The notes under the pieces: generated by a model | What the model was told of the DNA's origin: nothing | The model's database searches: none | Seen by the model: the letters and a program-made list of their open reading frames with translations, nothing else | Translations under genes and position numbers: made by a program | Assembly: GCF_023646285.1 (NCBI RefSeq) | Contig: NZ_JAMOKX010000003.1 | Location: forward strand, 151,301 to 215,300 | DNA: 64,000 nucleotides | Source of the DNA: Helicobacter colisuis | GTDB lineage: Bacteria; Campylobacterota; Campylobacteria; Campylobacterales; Helicobacteraceae | Direction: 5' to 3' | In this document: piece after piece, positions 51,368 to 59,920 of the stretch | How the letters are laid out: each line of letters opens with the position of its first letter | How positions within the stretch are numbered: position 1 is the first letter of the stretch

Positions 51368-52751
51368 AATTATCTTCAAACCAAGCAGCAATTTCACTTC
51401 GTATAGTTTGCTTAAGCGTGATTCCAGCTAGAAAATCAGAATTTTTAGCCTTATTTAGCAAAGTTACCAAGCCATTACGATATTTGCTTAAATAGGGGTG
51501 ATCAATTTGTGCAGGATCACCTAAAAAAACAATTCTAGAATCTTCTCCCATTCTTGTCCCAACAAGCTTAATAGTTGCATTAGAAGCGTTTTGTGTTTCA
51601 TCAAAAATTACAAATTTTTTAGCAATACTTGTTCCACGCAAATGCGCAATATCCATAACTTCAATATTATGTTTTTGAATAAAATATTCTGTTGCTTCCT
51701 TGTTTAATACGCTATTGGCGTTACCTTTGTATTCAATTCTTTTAGCCAAAGATTCTTTTTGCATTTTGGTAATCATAAAATTAATAGCGCTAAAGAGAGG
51801 ATACATAAAATAATTTAATTTTTGTCCTTCATCACCTTTGCGAAATCCAAGTTCCGCTTCTTTGTCATTAGCAGTAATAGTATTTCGCATATAAACAATT
51901 CCATTAATTTCCCCCTTTTTTAGCAAATGCAATCCTGCTTGAAGTGCAATGAGTGTTTTCCCACTCCCTGTAGCGCCACTGCAAATAGTTACTTTGTTTT
52001 TAGGGTGAGTTAAAAGAGAATAGAGAAATTTTTGCTCTAAATTGATGGGATTAATATAAAGCTTATCTTCTAAAATTTTATCAAAATTTAATTCCACAAA
52101 TTCATTATTTAGCTTCACTCCATAGTGTCTCTTGCCAGTTTCATAAAGAGAGTTATCGGTATTATCTTCTTCAGTGATTTCAAATAAACTCCAATTTTTA
52201 AGCATTAAAAATTTAGAATCTCTCTCCAAAGAATCTTTAATGGAATTTTTGTGTGCTTTAAAGGAATATAGAAAGTTAATATCTTGTGGATTGTCGATTC
52301 TATCGCGCATAAGAGATTGAGAAATAAGATTATTGGAAATTGCATAAACTTTAAGGGAAATGTCATTAGTCAATAAAATTAAATTATAATCTTTAGCGAT
52401 TTCTAGAATCCTAGCATCATTAAGTCCATAATCTAGGGCGTAAGTTTTGTATTTTGGACGATGAATGATATGTAGGGGAATTTTAATATTATTAGATAAA
52501 AAAGAAATGCAATGAATCTTGTCTTGATTAGTAGCTAAAAGTTCAGAATCTTTTGATTCATCACTTAAAACATTCCTAAAAAACTCTCTTGCAAAAAAAC
52601 CACTTTGATTATTCAAATCTTTCTTTTTGTCTAATTCACTTAGGGTAACATCGCAAATAGCGATATGATTCTCGCCATTTTGATATAGAAAATAGAGATT
52701 TTCTATATCATCTAAAATGATAGAAGTATCAATAAGGTAAGTTTTATTCAC
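51360..52751 (-). CDS. PhoH-family protein with N-terminal PIN domain
   Basis: A 463-residue two-domain protein. The N-terminal PIN nuclease domain (about residues 1-140) starts LIDTSIILDD with the acidic catalytic residues. The C-terminal PhoH ATPase has Walker A SGATGSGKT (about 256-264) and RGTSIAKKFVIFDETQNA. This resembles PhoH2/YlaK proteins, proposed RNA helicase-nucleases. No toxin-antitoxin gene is next to it. It starts right after the nrdA stop and is probably co-transcribed. Confidence 0.85.
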   Translation of the reverse strand: MNKTYLIDTSIILDDIENLYFLYQNGENHIAICDVTLSELDKKKDLNNQSGFFAREFFRNVLSDESKDSELLATNQDKIHCISFLSNNIKIPLHIIHRPKYKTYALDYGLNDARILEIAKDYNLILLTNDISLKVYAISNNLISQSLMRDRIDNPQDINFLYSFKAHKNSIKDSLERDSKFLMLKNWSLFEITEEDNTDNSLYETGKRHYGVKLNNEFVELNFDKILEDKLYINPINLEQKFLYSLLTHPKNKVTICSGATGSGKTLIALQAGLHLLKKGEINGIVYMRNTITANDKEAELGFRKGDEGQKLNYFMYPLFSAINFMITKMQKESLAKRIEYKGNANSVLNKEATEYFIQKHNIEVMDIAHLRGTSIAKKFVIFDETQNASNATIKLVGTRMGEDSRIVFLGDPAQIDHPYLSKYRNGLVTLLNKAKNSDFLAGITLKQTIRSEIAAWFEDNFK

Positions 52752-55124
52752 TTATTGACAACCCTCACATTCAATGCTTCTATCAATTGCTCCAGTGCTA
52801 GTTTCTGCCTCAACGCTTTGGGATCTTAGATAATAAGTTGATTTTAGTCCCAATCTCCAAGCTAAGCTATAAATTTCATTAAGATAGCGACCACTTGCTT
52901 TATCTAAAGAAATAAAGATATTCATACTTTGCCCCTGATCAATCCATTTTTGACGAATTGCTGCAGCCTTAACAATAAGGGTTTGATCAACTTCATAAGC
53001 AGAAGTATAATAATTCCAATTTTCCAAACTAAGATTTGGTGCCACCACAGGAATTAATCCACTTAAATTTTCTTCAAACCATTTGCGCTTGTAAATAGGT
53101 TCAATAGTTTGAGTTGTCCCAACTAAAATAGAAATAGAGCTTGTAGGTGCGATTGCCATAAGATAGCCATTACGAATTCCTTTAGTTTTAACTTCCTCTC
53201 TTAAGTGATCCCAATCATAAACAAAGCCAAAAAGACCGCCTCTATCTACCAGTGCTTTTGCTTCAGAATTAGCTTTATCAATAGGGAAAATTCCTTTTGA
53301 CCATGAAGAGTTTGCAAAATCATTATAAACACCTTTTTCTTGTGCAAGTTTGCAACTTGCATTAATTGCATTATAGCTAATCATCTCCATAATCTCATCA
53401 ATTTTTTCTAGGTGCTTTTGACTACCCCATTGGATTTTACTTTCAGCAAGCATTTGCGCTTCACCCATTACTCCAAGTCCAATGGCACGAGTATCAAGGT
53501 TAGTTACTTTAACCTTGCGATTAGGATAGAAATTTAAGTCAATTACATTATCAAGCATTCTAATAGCCACAGGGACAACGCGTTCAATATCTTCTTTGGT
53601 ATTGATTTTAGAAAGATTAATAGAAGCAAGGTTACATACAGCAGTTTTGCCATCTACAGATTCTCTTTGTGCGATGAATACCTTTTTGCCATTGATGCTA
53701 TCTGTAGAAGTGATTTTATTAGATAGCTTAACAATACCACAATCTGTTCTAACTTCTTGATTCTCTTCATAATCCTCAATCGTGCCATCTTCAAATTCAA
53801 CACGAATAAAACATTTATTAGGTTCAGTATTTTGAAAAATCTCTGTGCAAAGGTTAGAGCTTCTAATAATTCCAGTGTGTGAGTTAGGATTTGCCCTATT
53901 AGCATTGTCTTTAAAACACAAAAACGGAGATCCCACTTCAAAATAATTAGTTAAGATTCTTTTCCACAAATCTTTTGCTTTGATAGTTTCTTTGGGAATA
54001 TCCGGATTATTTTCATATTCTATATAGCGCTTTTCAAATGCTTCACCATAAAGATTGGTTAAATCCGCACAAGTCAAAGCATCAAAAAGATTCCACAAAC
54101 CATCTTCTGCAACACGCTTCATAAACAAATCTGGAATCCATAAAGCAGGGAATAAATCGTGAGTTCTGCGCCGCTCTTCTCCGCTATTTTTCTTAATATC
54201 CACAAAATCAAAAATATCACTATGCCAAGGCTCTAAATAGACTGCAATAGCACCTTTTCTAGTGCCTAGCTGATCCACTGCAATAGCAATATCATTAGTG
54301 ATTTTCAAAAAAGGTATAACACCACCTGCGGCGTTTTTGTGCCCATCAATAAAGCTTCCCAAACCACGAATCTTAGAGAAATCCCAACCAATTCCACCGC
54401 CATATTTACTTAAAAGCGCCATTTCTTTATAAGAATCAAAAATTCCCTCGATATTATCAGGCGTGCTTCCAATATAGCAAGAGCTTAATTGGTGGCGCGG
54501 TGTTCGTGCATTAGATAGGGTAGGGGTGGCTGCCATCACTTCAAATTTTGAAAGTAAGTCATAAAATTGCTCTGCCCAATAAGTTGGATCTTTTTCGTTT
54601 TGTGCTAGAAACATTGCAATTGCCATAAACATATGTTGTGGCAATTCAATAGGCTGTCCTTTTTTATCTTTGAGCAAATATCTATCATAAAGTGTTTTGA
54701 TACCAAGATAGGTAAATTGCAAATCTCTTTGAGGATCAATTTTTAAATCAAGCTTTTCAAGATTAAATTTTTCTTTCATTCCCTTGATGATTCGATTTTC
54801 TTTTTCACCAATCTCTAGATATTCTTTAAGGCTTTTATAACCATTAAATCCATTTACTCTATGATAAAGATCGTATAAAAACAATCTAGCCGCAACAAAA
54901 GTCCAATTAGGACAATCAATATCAATTTTATCTACGGCTGTCTTAATAAGCGTTTGTTGAATCTCTTCTGTGGTGATTCTATCGCGAAAATGTAATTTAG
55001 CATCAACTTCCAATTCACTTTGAGAAACCCCCTCTAATCCCACCACAGAATCGCGCGTATATTTTTGGATTTTGGTGACATCTAGTGGTTCGATTCTCCC
55101 ATCTCTTTTAATAACTGTTAGCAT
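52752..55124 (-). CDS. nrdA: Ribonucleoside-diphosphate reductase, alpha subunit (class I)
   Basis: A 790-residue large subunit of the oxygen-dependent reductase that makes deoxynucleotides. An N-terminal ATP-cone (about residues 1-95) has VIKRDGRIEPLD. Active-site cysteines fall in LSSCYIGS, SSNLCTEI and VCNLASINL, and the C-terminal redox pair is CEGC at the very end. The beta subunit NrdB is elsewhere. It starts 11 nt after typA. Confidence 0.96.
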   Translation of the reverse strand: MLTVIKRDGRIEPLDVTKIQKYTRDSVVGLEGVSQSELEVDAKLHFRDRITTEEIQQTLIKTAVDKIDIDCPNWTFVAARLFLYDLYHRVNGFNGYKSLKEYLEIGEKENRIIKGMKEKFNLEKLDLKIDPQRDLQFTYLGIKTLYDRYLLKDKKGQPIELPQHMFMAIAMFLAQNEKDPTYWAEQFYDLLSKFEVMAATPTLSNARTPRHQLSSCYIGSTPDNIEGIFDSYKEMALLSKYGGGIGWDFSKIRGLGSFIDGHKNAAGGVIPFLKITNDIAIAVDQLGTRKGAIAVYLEPWHSDIFDFVDIKKNSGEERRRTHDLFPALWIPDLFMKRVAEDGLWNLFDALTCADLTNLYGEAFEKRYIEYENNPDIPKETIKAKDLWKRILTNYFEVGSPFLCFKDNANRANPNSHTGIIRSSNLCTEIFQNTEPNKCFIRVEFEDGTIEDYEENQEVRTDCGIVKLSNKITSTDSINGKKVFIAQRESVDGKTAVCNLASINLSKINTKEDIERVVPVAIRMLDNVIDLNFYPNRKVKVTNLDTRAIGLGVMGEAQMLAESKIQWGSQKHLEKIDEIMEMISYNAINASCKLAQEKGVYNDFANSSWSKGIFPIDKANSEAKALVDRGGLFGFVYDWDHLREEVKTKGIRNGYLMAIAPTSSISILVGTTQTIEPIYKRKWFEENLSGLIPVVAPNLSLENWNYYTSAYEVDQTLIVKAAAIRQKWIDQGQSMNIFISLDKASGRYLNEIYSLAWRLGLKSTYYLRSQSVEAETSTGAIDRSIECEGCQ

Positions 55125-55135
55125 ACCTCTTTCCC

Positions 55136-56935
55136 CTATTTGTTTTTTCTTTTTCTTTGTGTTGGATCAAGCACTTTTTTCCGGATTCGGATATTTTTGG
55201 GAGTAACTTCCAAAATCTCATCTTCTTCAATCCATTCCAAAGCTCTCTCTAAATTCAAATCCCTTGGTGGAGTAAGCTTAATAGCATCATCACTTCCGCT
55301 CGCACGCATATTAGTTAAATGCTTAGCTTTAACAGGATTAACATCTAAATCATTTTCCCTTGAATGCTCTCCAATAATCATTCCCACATATACTTTAGTT
55401 TGTGGTGGTATAAATAAGATTCCTCTCTCTTGAATATTTCCTAGAGAAAATGGAGTGGCTTCTCCATTTTCCATAGAGATTAAAGCACCATTATTGCGCG
55501 TTTCAACATTGCCACTAAATGGGCGGAATTCTAAGAAACTATTATTCATCACGCCTTCCCCTTTAGTGTCTGTTAAAAACTCACTTCTATAACCTATTAA
55601 TCCTCTTGCAGGAATTTCAAATTCTAACCTTGTATAGCCTTCCCCCATTGGATTCATTGCTTTAAGCTCGGCTTTTCTGCGTCCTAATTTTTCAATCACA
55701 CTTCCAGAATAATCTTGAGGTGTATCAATCACTAAAGATTCAAAAGGCTCACATTTTTGTCCATCAATTTCTTTAACAATAACTTCAGGGCGTGAAATAC
55801 TAAACTCATAATCCTCGCGTCTTAGATTCTCTGCTAGAATCGTGATTTGTAGCTCACCTCTACCGCTTACCTTAAACTTCCCTTCACCAAGCTCTTCAAC
55901 TTTCATAGCGATATTTGTTTGCATTTCTTTTTCTAGCCGCTCTTTGAGTTTATTAGCTGTAACATGCTTACCCTCTAATCCAGCAAAAGGCGAATCATTA
56001 ACTGCGAAATTAACACTCATTGTTGGTTCTTCTAAATGCATAGGATCAAGTGGAATAGGGTTATTAGGATCAACAATAGAATCACCCACATTAATAGAAT
56101 GAAAACCTGCTAAAGCCACAATATCACCTGCTTGCGCTTCATCAATTTCGGTTCTTGCTAAACCATAAAAACCAATAAGTTTGGTAATTTTTCCTGTGAT
56201 TTTCTCTCCATTGCTTTTTGCAAGCATTACATTTTCGCCTTTTTTAACTTTACCATTAAAGATTCTAGCAATCCCAATCTTACCTACATAATTATCATAA
56301 TCTAAAGTAAAAATTTGAATTTGCAAAGGATTTTCTTTGTTTCCACTAGGAAGTGGCACATGCTCTAAAATTGCATCAAAAAGTGGTCCTAAGTCTTTTT
56401 TTTCATCTTCTAAGTTTTTGATTGCATAACCATCTCTTGCAGCAGCATAAACTACCGGAAAATCTAGCTGCTTTTCATTAGCTCCCATAGCAGCAAATAA
56501 GTCAAAAACTTCATCAATCACTCTATCTGGTTGCGCTGCTGGTTTGTCAATTTTATTTACAACTACAATAGGGCAAATTCCTAATGCAAGTGCTTTTTTG
56601 ACAACAAACTTAGTTTGCGGCATTACCCCTTCTTGCGCATCTACTAGCAACAAAACACCATCAACCATTTTTAAAACACGCTCAACCTCTCCCCCAAAAT
56701 CGGCGTGTCCGGGAGTGTCTATAATATTAATCTTGGTATCTTTATATCTAATAGCGGTATTTTTAGAGAGAATGGTGATTCCTCTTTCTTTTTCTATATC
56801 ATTGCTATCCATTACGCGCTCATCGATTTGTTCGTGACTCGCAAAAGTCCCTGATTGTCTAAGCAACCCATCAACTAAAGTGGTCTTTCCGTGATCAACA
56901 TGCGCGATAACTGCGATATTTCTTATTTCCTGCAT
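55136..56935 (-). CDS. typA: Ribosome-associated GTPase TypA/BipA
   Basis: A 599-residue translational GTPase. The G1 loop [11 protein letters not shown]2 RGITI, G3 DTPGHADFG and G4 NKID are all intact near the N-terminus, followed by the EF-G-like domains III and V and a C-terminal BipA-specific domain. It assists ribosome assembly and stress growth. Its promoter would lie in the 163-nt gap to fliK. It appears to head the typA-nrdA-phoH run. Confidence 0.96.
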   Translation of the reverse strand: MQEIRNIAVIAHVDHGKTTLVDGLLRQSGTFASHEQIDERVMDSNDIEKERGITILSKNTAIRYKDTKINIIDTPGHADFGGEVERVLKMVDGVLLLVDAQEGVMPQTKFVVKKALALGICPIVVVNKIDKPAAQPDRVIDEVFDLFAAMGANEKQLDFPVVYAAARDGYAIKNLEDEKKDLGPLFDAILEHVPLPSGNKENPLQIQIFTLDYDNYVGKIGIARIFNGKVKKGENVMLAKSNGEKITGKITKLIGFYGLARTEIDEAQAGDIVALAGFHSINVGDSIVDPNNPIPLDPMHLEEPTMSVNFAVNDSPFAGLEGKHVTANKLKERLEKEMQTNIAMKVEELGEGKFKVSGRGELQITILAENLRREDYEFSISRPEVIVKEIDGQKCEPFESLVIDTPQDYSGSVIEKLGRRKAELKAMNPMGEGYTRLEFEIPARGLIGYRSEFLTDTKGEGVMNNSFLEFRPFSGNVETRNNGALISMENGEATPFSLGNIQERGILFIPPQTKVYVGMIIGEHSRENDLDVNPVKAKHLTNMRASGSDDAIKLTPPRDLNLERALEWIEEDEILEVTPKNIRIRKKVLDPTQRKRKNK

Positions 56936-57034
56936 ACATTTCCTTAAACAATTGATTCTAAAAAGTTTTGGAATTCTAATTTAAAAATTCTTAATAAAAA
57001 ATATTAGATTTTTATAATTTAATAGTATCTAAAA

Positions 57035-57052
57035 ATGGAATATAAATTGCTT
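57035..57052 (+). promoter_or_regulatory. Sigma-54 (RpoN) promoter of fliK
   Basis: ATGGAATATAAATTGCTT has GG and GC ten bases apart, matching the flagellar -24/-12 consensus. Transcription would start near 57062, about 37 nt before the fliK ATG. It would drive fliK-flgD-flgE. Confidence 0.8.
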
Positions 57053-57098
57053 ATTTAAAGACAATTAAATCTATTTTATGAATGGTTAAAGTTTAGCA

Positions 57099-58820
57099 AT
57101 GATACCTACAATTAAAACAGAAAAAAGCGAACAAACAAGCCTTTTGTCAAAACATTCCAAAGATAAAGAAGATAAAGGAGATTTTGCAGAACTTTTTGGT
57201 TTATTAACACAAACACCAAAAACAGAATTACCTAATAGCAAAATCTCTAAAGTTATTAATAAAAAAGAAGCTATCCCAAGCTCATCAACGCAAAATGTAA
57301 TACTTCAAGAATCCAATCTTAAAAATACAGATAAAAAATTACTTAAAACTACACAAATTCCTAACCCTAAAAATCCAAAGGAATTATTAGAATTTACCAA
57401 AGCACAAAATATTCAATCTAGTGTAAAAACCCTAAAAGACATTACCCAAATAGTCAATAAACTTCAACTTAATTTACAAAAAATAAGCATAATAAAAGAT
57501 GAAGCCAGTAAAGAAGTTTCTATTAAAAATATCATCAATCCACACGAAGTGCAAATTTCACAAAAATCTACAAAAACTTTGCCAAGCAAACAGGCAAATA
57601 ACCTTTTAAATATGATTTTGCAAGATAAAGAGTTGCTATCAAAAACAAATAAAAAAGCAGACACAACTTTAAACCCTAGCACAAAAGAAATAAAAGTTAA
57701 ATCTGCAATTTTAGATAAAGAAATATTGCCAAAATCTACCAAAAATGTGGAATCAAATAAAAAAGCAGACACAATTTTAAACTCTAGCACAAAAGAAGAA
57801 AGCGATAAAACTACATTAAAAGTAAATGATTCTAAAAGCAAGGGTGATGAAATCATAACTGATTCTTTTAAGATTGATAAAGCCGATAAAGCATTAGATG
57901 TCAAAGAAAGCATTCAAAAAAATAATTTTAAGCAAGAAAATATTTTAGAAACTAAAGAAAAAATAGAGCTTACCCAAGAATCAAGAGAAAAAAATCAAAT
58001 AAAAGCTCAAAAAATAGTTCAAGAAGAAAAACAATTACCAACAATTTTCAATAAAACAAAAAAAGACAAATTTGAAACTTCTTTTGGAAAACAATCTCAA
58101 AAAACTACCCAAGATTCAAGCAACAAATATGCTTTAGATGAAAAAGAGATTAAACAAAATGATGCCCAAAAAGTAAATTCTACTTCTATAAATCCTTCCA
58201 ATATAGAAATACAAAAAACTCAAAATTTCATAGACAACTTATTGAAAATAGAGATTCCGCAAAAAACAAAAATTTTAAAATACGAAGAGTTTGAAAAAGA
58301 AACCAAAGAGAAAAAAACAGAAAAAATACATCAAGAAATTTACCAAAACATTTTGCAAAATCAAAATAATTTATTACTAAGCCCTAGAGAAACCTTTTTG
58401 CATTTTAGTGATAAATTAAGAGATGCATTGCAAAATTATAAACCACCTATTACTAAAATTTCTTTGGAGTTAAATCCAGAATCATTAGGTAGTGTAGAAC
58501 TCACCATTACTAAAATGGGTGATAAGATTAATGTGCAAATTAGCTCTAATCAAAATGCCTTGCAACTTTTTATGCAAAATATGCAAGATTTTAAAAATCA
58601 GCTTAACAATGTTGGTTTTAGCGAAGTTACAATGGATTTTAAAGATATGAGTGGTAATAGTTTTTCGCAAAATAGTGGAGGAAATTTTAGTGATTCTAGA
58701 CAACAAAACCCTAAGCAACAGCAAAAAGGGAACGAAAATGGCTTACAAATTTATCAACAAGCCGAGGAAACCAATAGGGAAATTTCTCATTTGGATTTAA
58801 GCTTTTCATATTATGCTTAA
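57099..58820 (+). CDS. fliK: Flagellar hook-length control protein
   Basis: A 573-residue protein. Most of it is Lys/Ser/Thr/Asn-rich and poorly structured with a short internal repeat (KKADTTLNPSTKE and KKADTILNSSTKE, about residues 189-230). The C-terminal 120 residues hold the conserved FliK substrate-switch domain, with ITKISLELNPESLGSVELTI. It acts as a molecular ruler and switches the flagellar export gate at hook completion. flgD follows; position and domain agree. The ribosome site is weak. Confidence 0.88.
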   Translation: MIPTIKTEKSEQTSLLSKHSKDKEDKGDFAELFGLLTQTPKTELPNSKISKVINKKEAIPSSSTQNVILQESNLKNTDKKLLKTTQIPNPKNPKELLEFTKAQNIQSSVKTLKDITQIVNKLQLNLQKISIIKDEASKEVSIKNIINPHEVQISQKSTKTLPSKQANNLLNMILQDKELLSKTNKKADTTLNPSTKEIKVKSAILDKEILPKSTKNVESNKKADTILNSSTKEESDKTTLKVNDSKSKGDEIITDSFKIDKADKALDVKESIQKNNFKQENILETKEKIELTQESREKNQIKAQKIVQEEKQLPTIFNKTKKDKFETSFGKQSQKTTQDSSNKYALDEKEIKQNDAQKVNSTSINPSNIEIQKTQNFIDNLLKIEIPQKTKILKYEEFEKETKEKKTEKIHQEIYQNILQNQNNLLLSPRETFLHFSDKLRDALQNYKPPITKISLELNPESLGSVELTITKMGDKINVQISSNQNALQLFMQNMQDFKNQLNNVGFSEVTMDFKDMSGNSFSQNSGGNFSDSRQQNPKQQQKGNENGLQIYQQAEETNREISHLDLSFSYYA

Positions 58821-58833
58821 AAAGGAGCACAAA

Positions 58834-59910
58834 ATGGCCATTTCAAGTATGAACAACTATTTAAATTATGCCTCTAGCGCAACTGCAAGAACAGCACAAA
58901 CCAAAACAGGTGAAAATGATACCATACAAAACAATACAAACACTGATAATTCTACAGACAATAGCACAAATACCGACAACTCCACAGATAATAGCACAGG
59001 CAATACTAATAACGATAACAATGCTAATAACAATGGCAATGCTAATAATAATGGAAGTTCAGGTGGCAATGGTGATTCTGGTACAGGTGGTACAGGTGGA
59101 GTATTCCCCGGTGATACCCCTACTAAAGGGGAAGAGGATGATAACAATGGATTAGGCACAGAAGCTTTTATGAAATTGTTTTTAGAGCAACTTAAAAATC
59201 AAGATCCAACTGCACCAATGGAAACCCAAGAAATACTCACACAAACCGCGCAATTAACTCAAGTAGAGGCGCAAACTCAAATGAAAAATGCTATGGAGCA
59301 AATGACAAGCACAATGCAATCCATGCAAAGCACCAATGAAAAAACAATTGAAGCGCAACAAAAACTAATTGAAACGCAAGAAAAAATGCTAGAAACAATG
59401 GGTGTTTTAGCAGGAAGCATTCAAGATAGCAGTATTCTTGGTGGATACAATACTGTTGGTATGATAGGTAATATTGCCGAAACCCCTTACACTGCCCTTA
59501 ATGTAGAAAAAAATGAAGCTATTAAATTTGAACTTTATTTTGATGAGCCTATTGATCCAACCAAAGGACAACCAAAGATTACAATTACCGATAAAGATAA
59601 TAATGTGATTCGAGAGATTGACTTAGCACAAAAAGATGAAAATGGAAATTACATTTACCTTAACAAAGAAGGTTATGTAGAATTTGAATGGGATACAAGA
59701 GATAGCAAGGGTGCTTATGTGGGCAAGGGAGACTATGTAGTCAAAGCAGAATACAACCTAGATCCCAACACTAATCAATACAAAGAAACTCAACTTGGGA
59801 GAGGTGAAGTGCAAAGTATCTTGTTTGATTCTGGAGTGCCTTATGTGAAGTTAGGAGATCACTTAACAGTGCCAATTATTCATGTAACTTCTTATTATAA
59901 AAAAGACTAA
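58834..59910 (+). CDS. flgD: Flagellar hook-capping protein FlgD
   Basis: A 358-residue hook cap. The open frame starts at 58813, but the ATG at 58834 follows AAAGGAG at six bases. After a short start comes a Asn/Thr/Ser/Asp/Gly-rich segment (about residues 28-95) holding two copies of NTDNSTDNST. The conserved FlgD N-domain has FMKLFLEQLKNQDPTAPM, followed by a long Gln-rich helix and the C-terminal beta domain (YTALNVEKNEAIKFELYF, then GKGDYVVKAEYN). It is exported and capped on the growing hook. Confidence 0.92.
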   Translation: MAISSMNNYLNYASSATARTAQTKTGENDTIQNNTNTDNSTDNSTNTDNSTDNSTGNTNNDNNANNNGNANNNGSSGGNGDSGTGGTGGVFPGDTPTKGEEDDNNGLGTEAFMKLFLEQLKNQDPTAPMETQEILTQTAQLTQVEAQTQMKNAMEQMTSTMQSMQSTNEKTIEAQQKLIETQEKMLETMGVLAGSIQDSSILGGYNTVGMIGNIAETPYTALNVEKNEAIKFELYFDEPIDPTKGQPKITITDKDNNVIREIDLAQKDENGNYIYLNKEGYVEFEWDTRDSKGAYVGKGDYVVKAEYNLDPNTNQYKETQLGRGEVQSILFDSGVPYVKLGDHLTVPIIHVTSYYKKD

Positions 59911-59920
59911 GGGGGAAGCA

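Noticed and set aside
57464..57913. A 149-codon minus-strand frame inside fliK
   Set aside because: It arises because the Lys/Ser/Asn-rich coding strand lacks stops in reverse; no promoter, no ribosome site, and the plus-strand gene is well supported.
58918..59060. Possible N-glycosylation sites in the FlgD linker (NST repeats)
   Set aside because: The Campylobacter-type sequon needs Asp or Glu two residues before Asn, which is not met in the repeats, and FlgD is exported from the cytoplasm through the flagellar gate without meeting the periplasmic transferase.
58866..59159. An open minus-strand frame rich in Leu, Val, Pro and Ser opposite the start of flgD
   Set aside because: It is the reverse of the Asn/Thr/Gly-rich flgD linker; composition follows from the repeat and there is no ribosome site.
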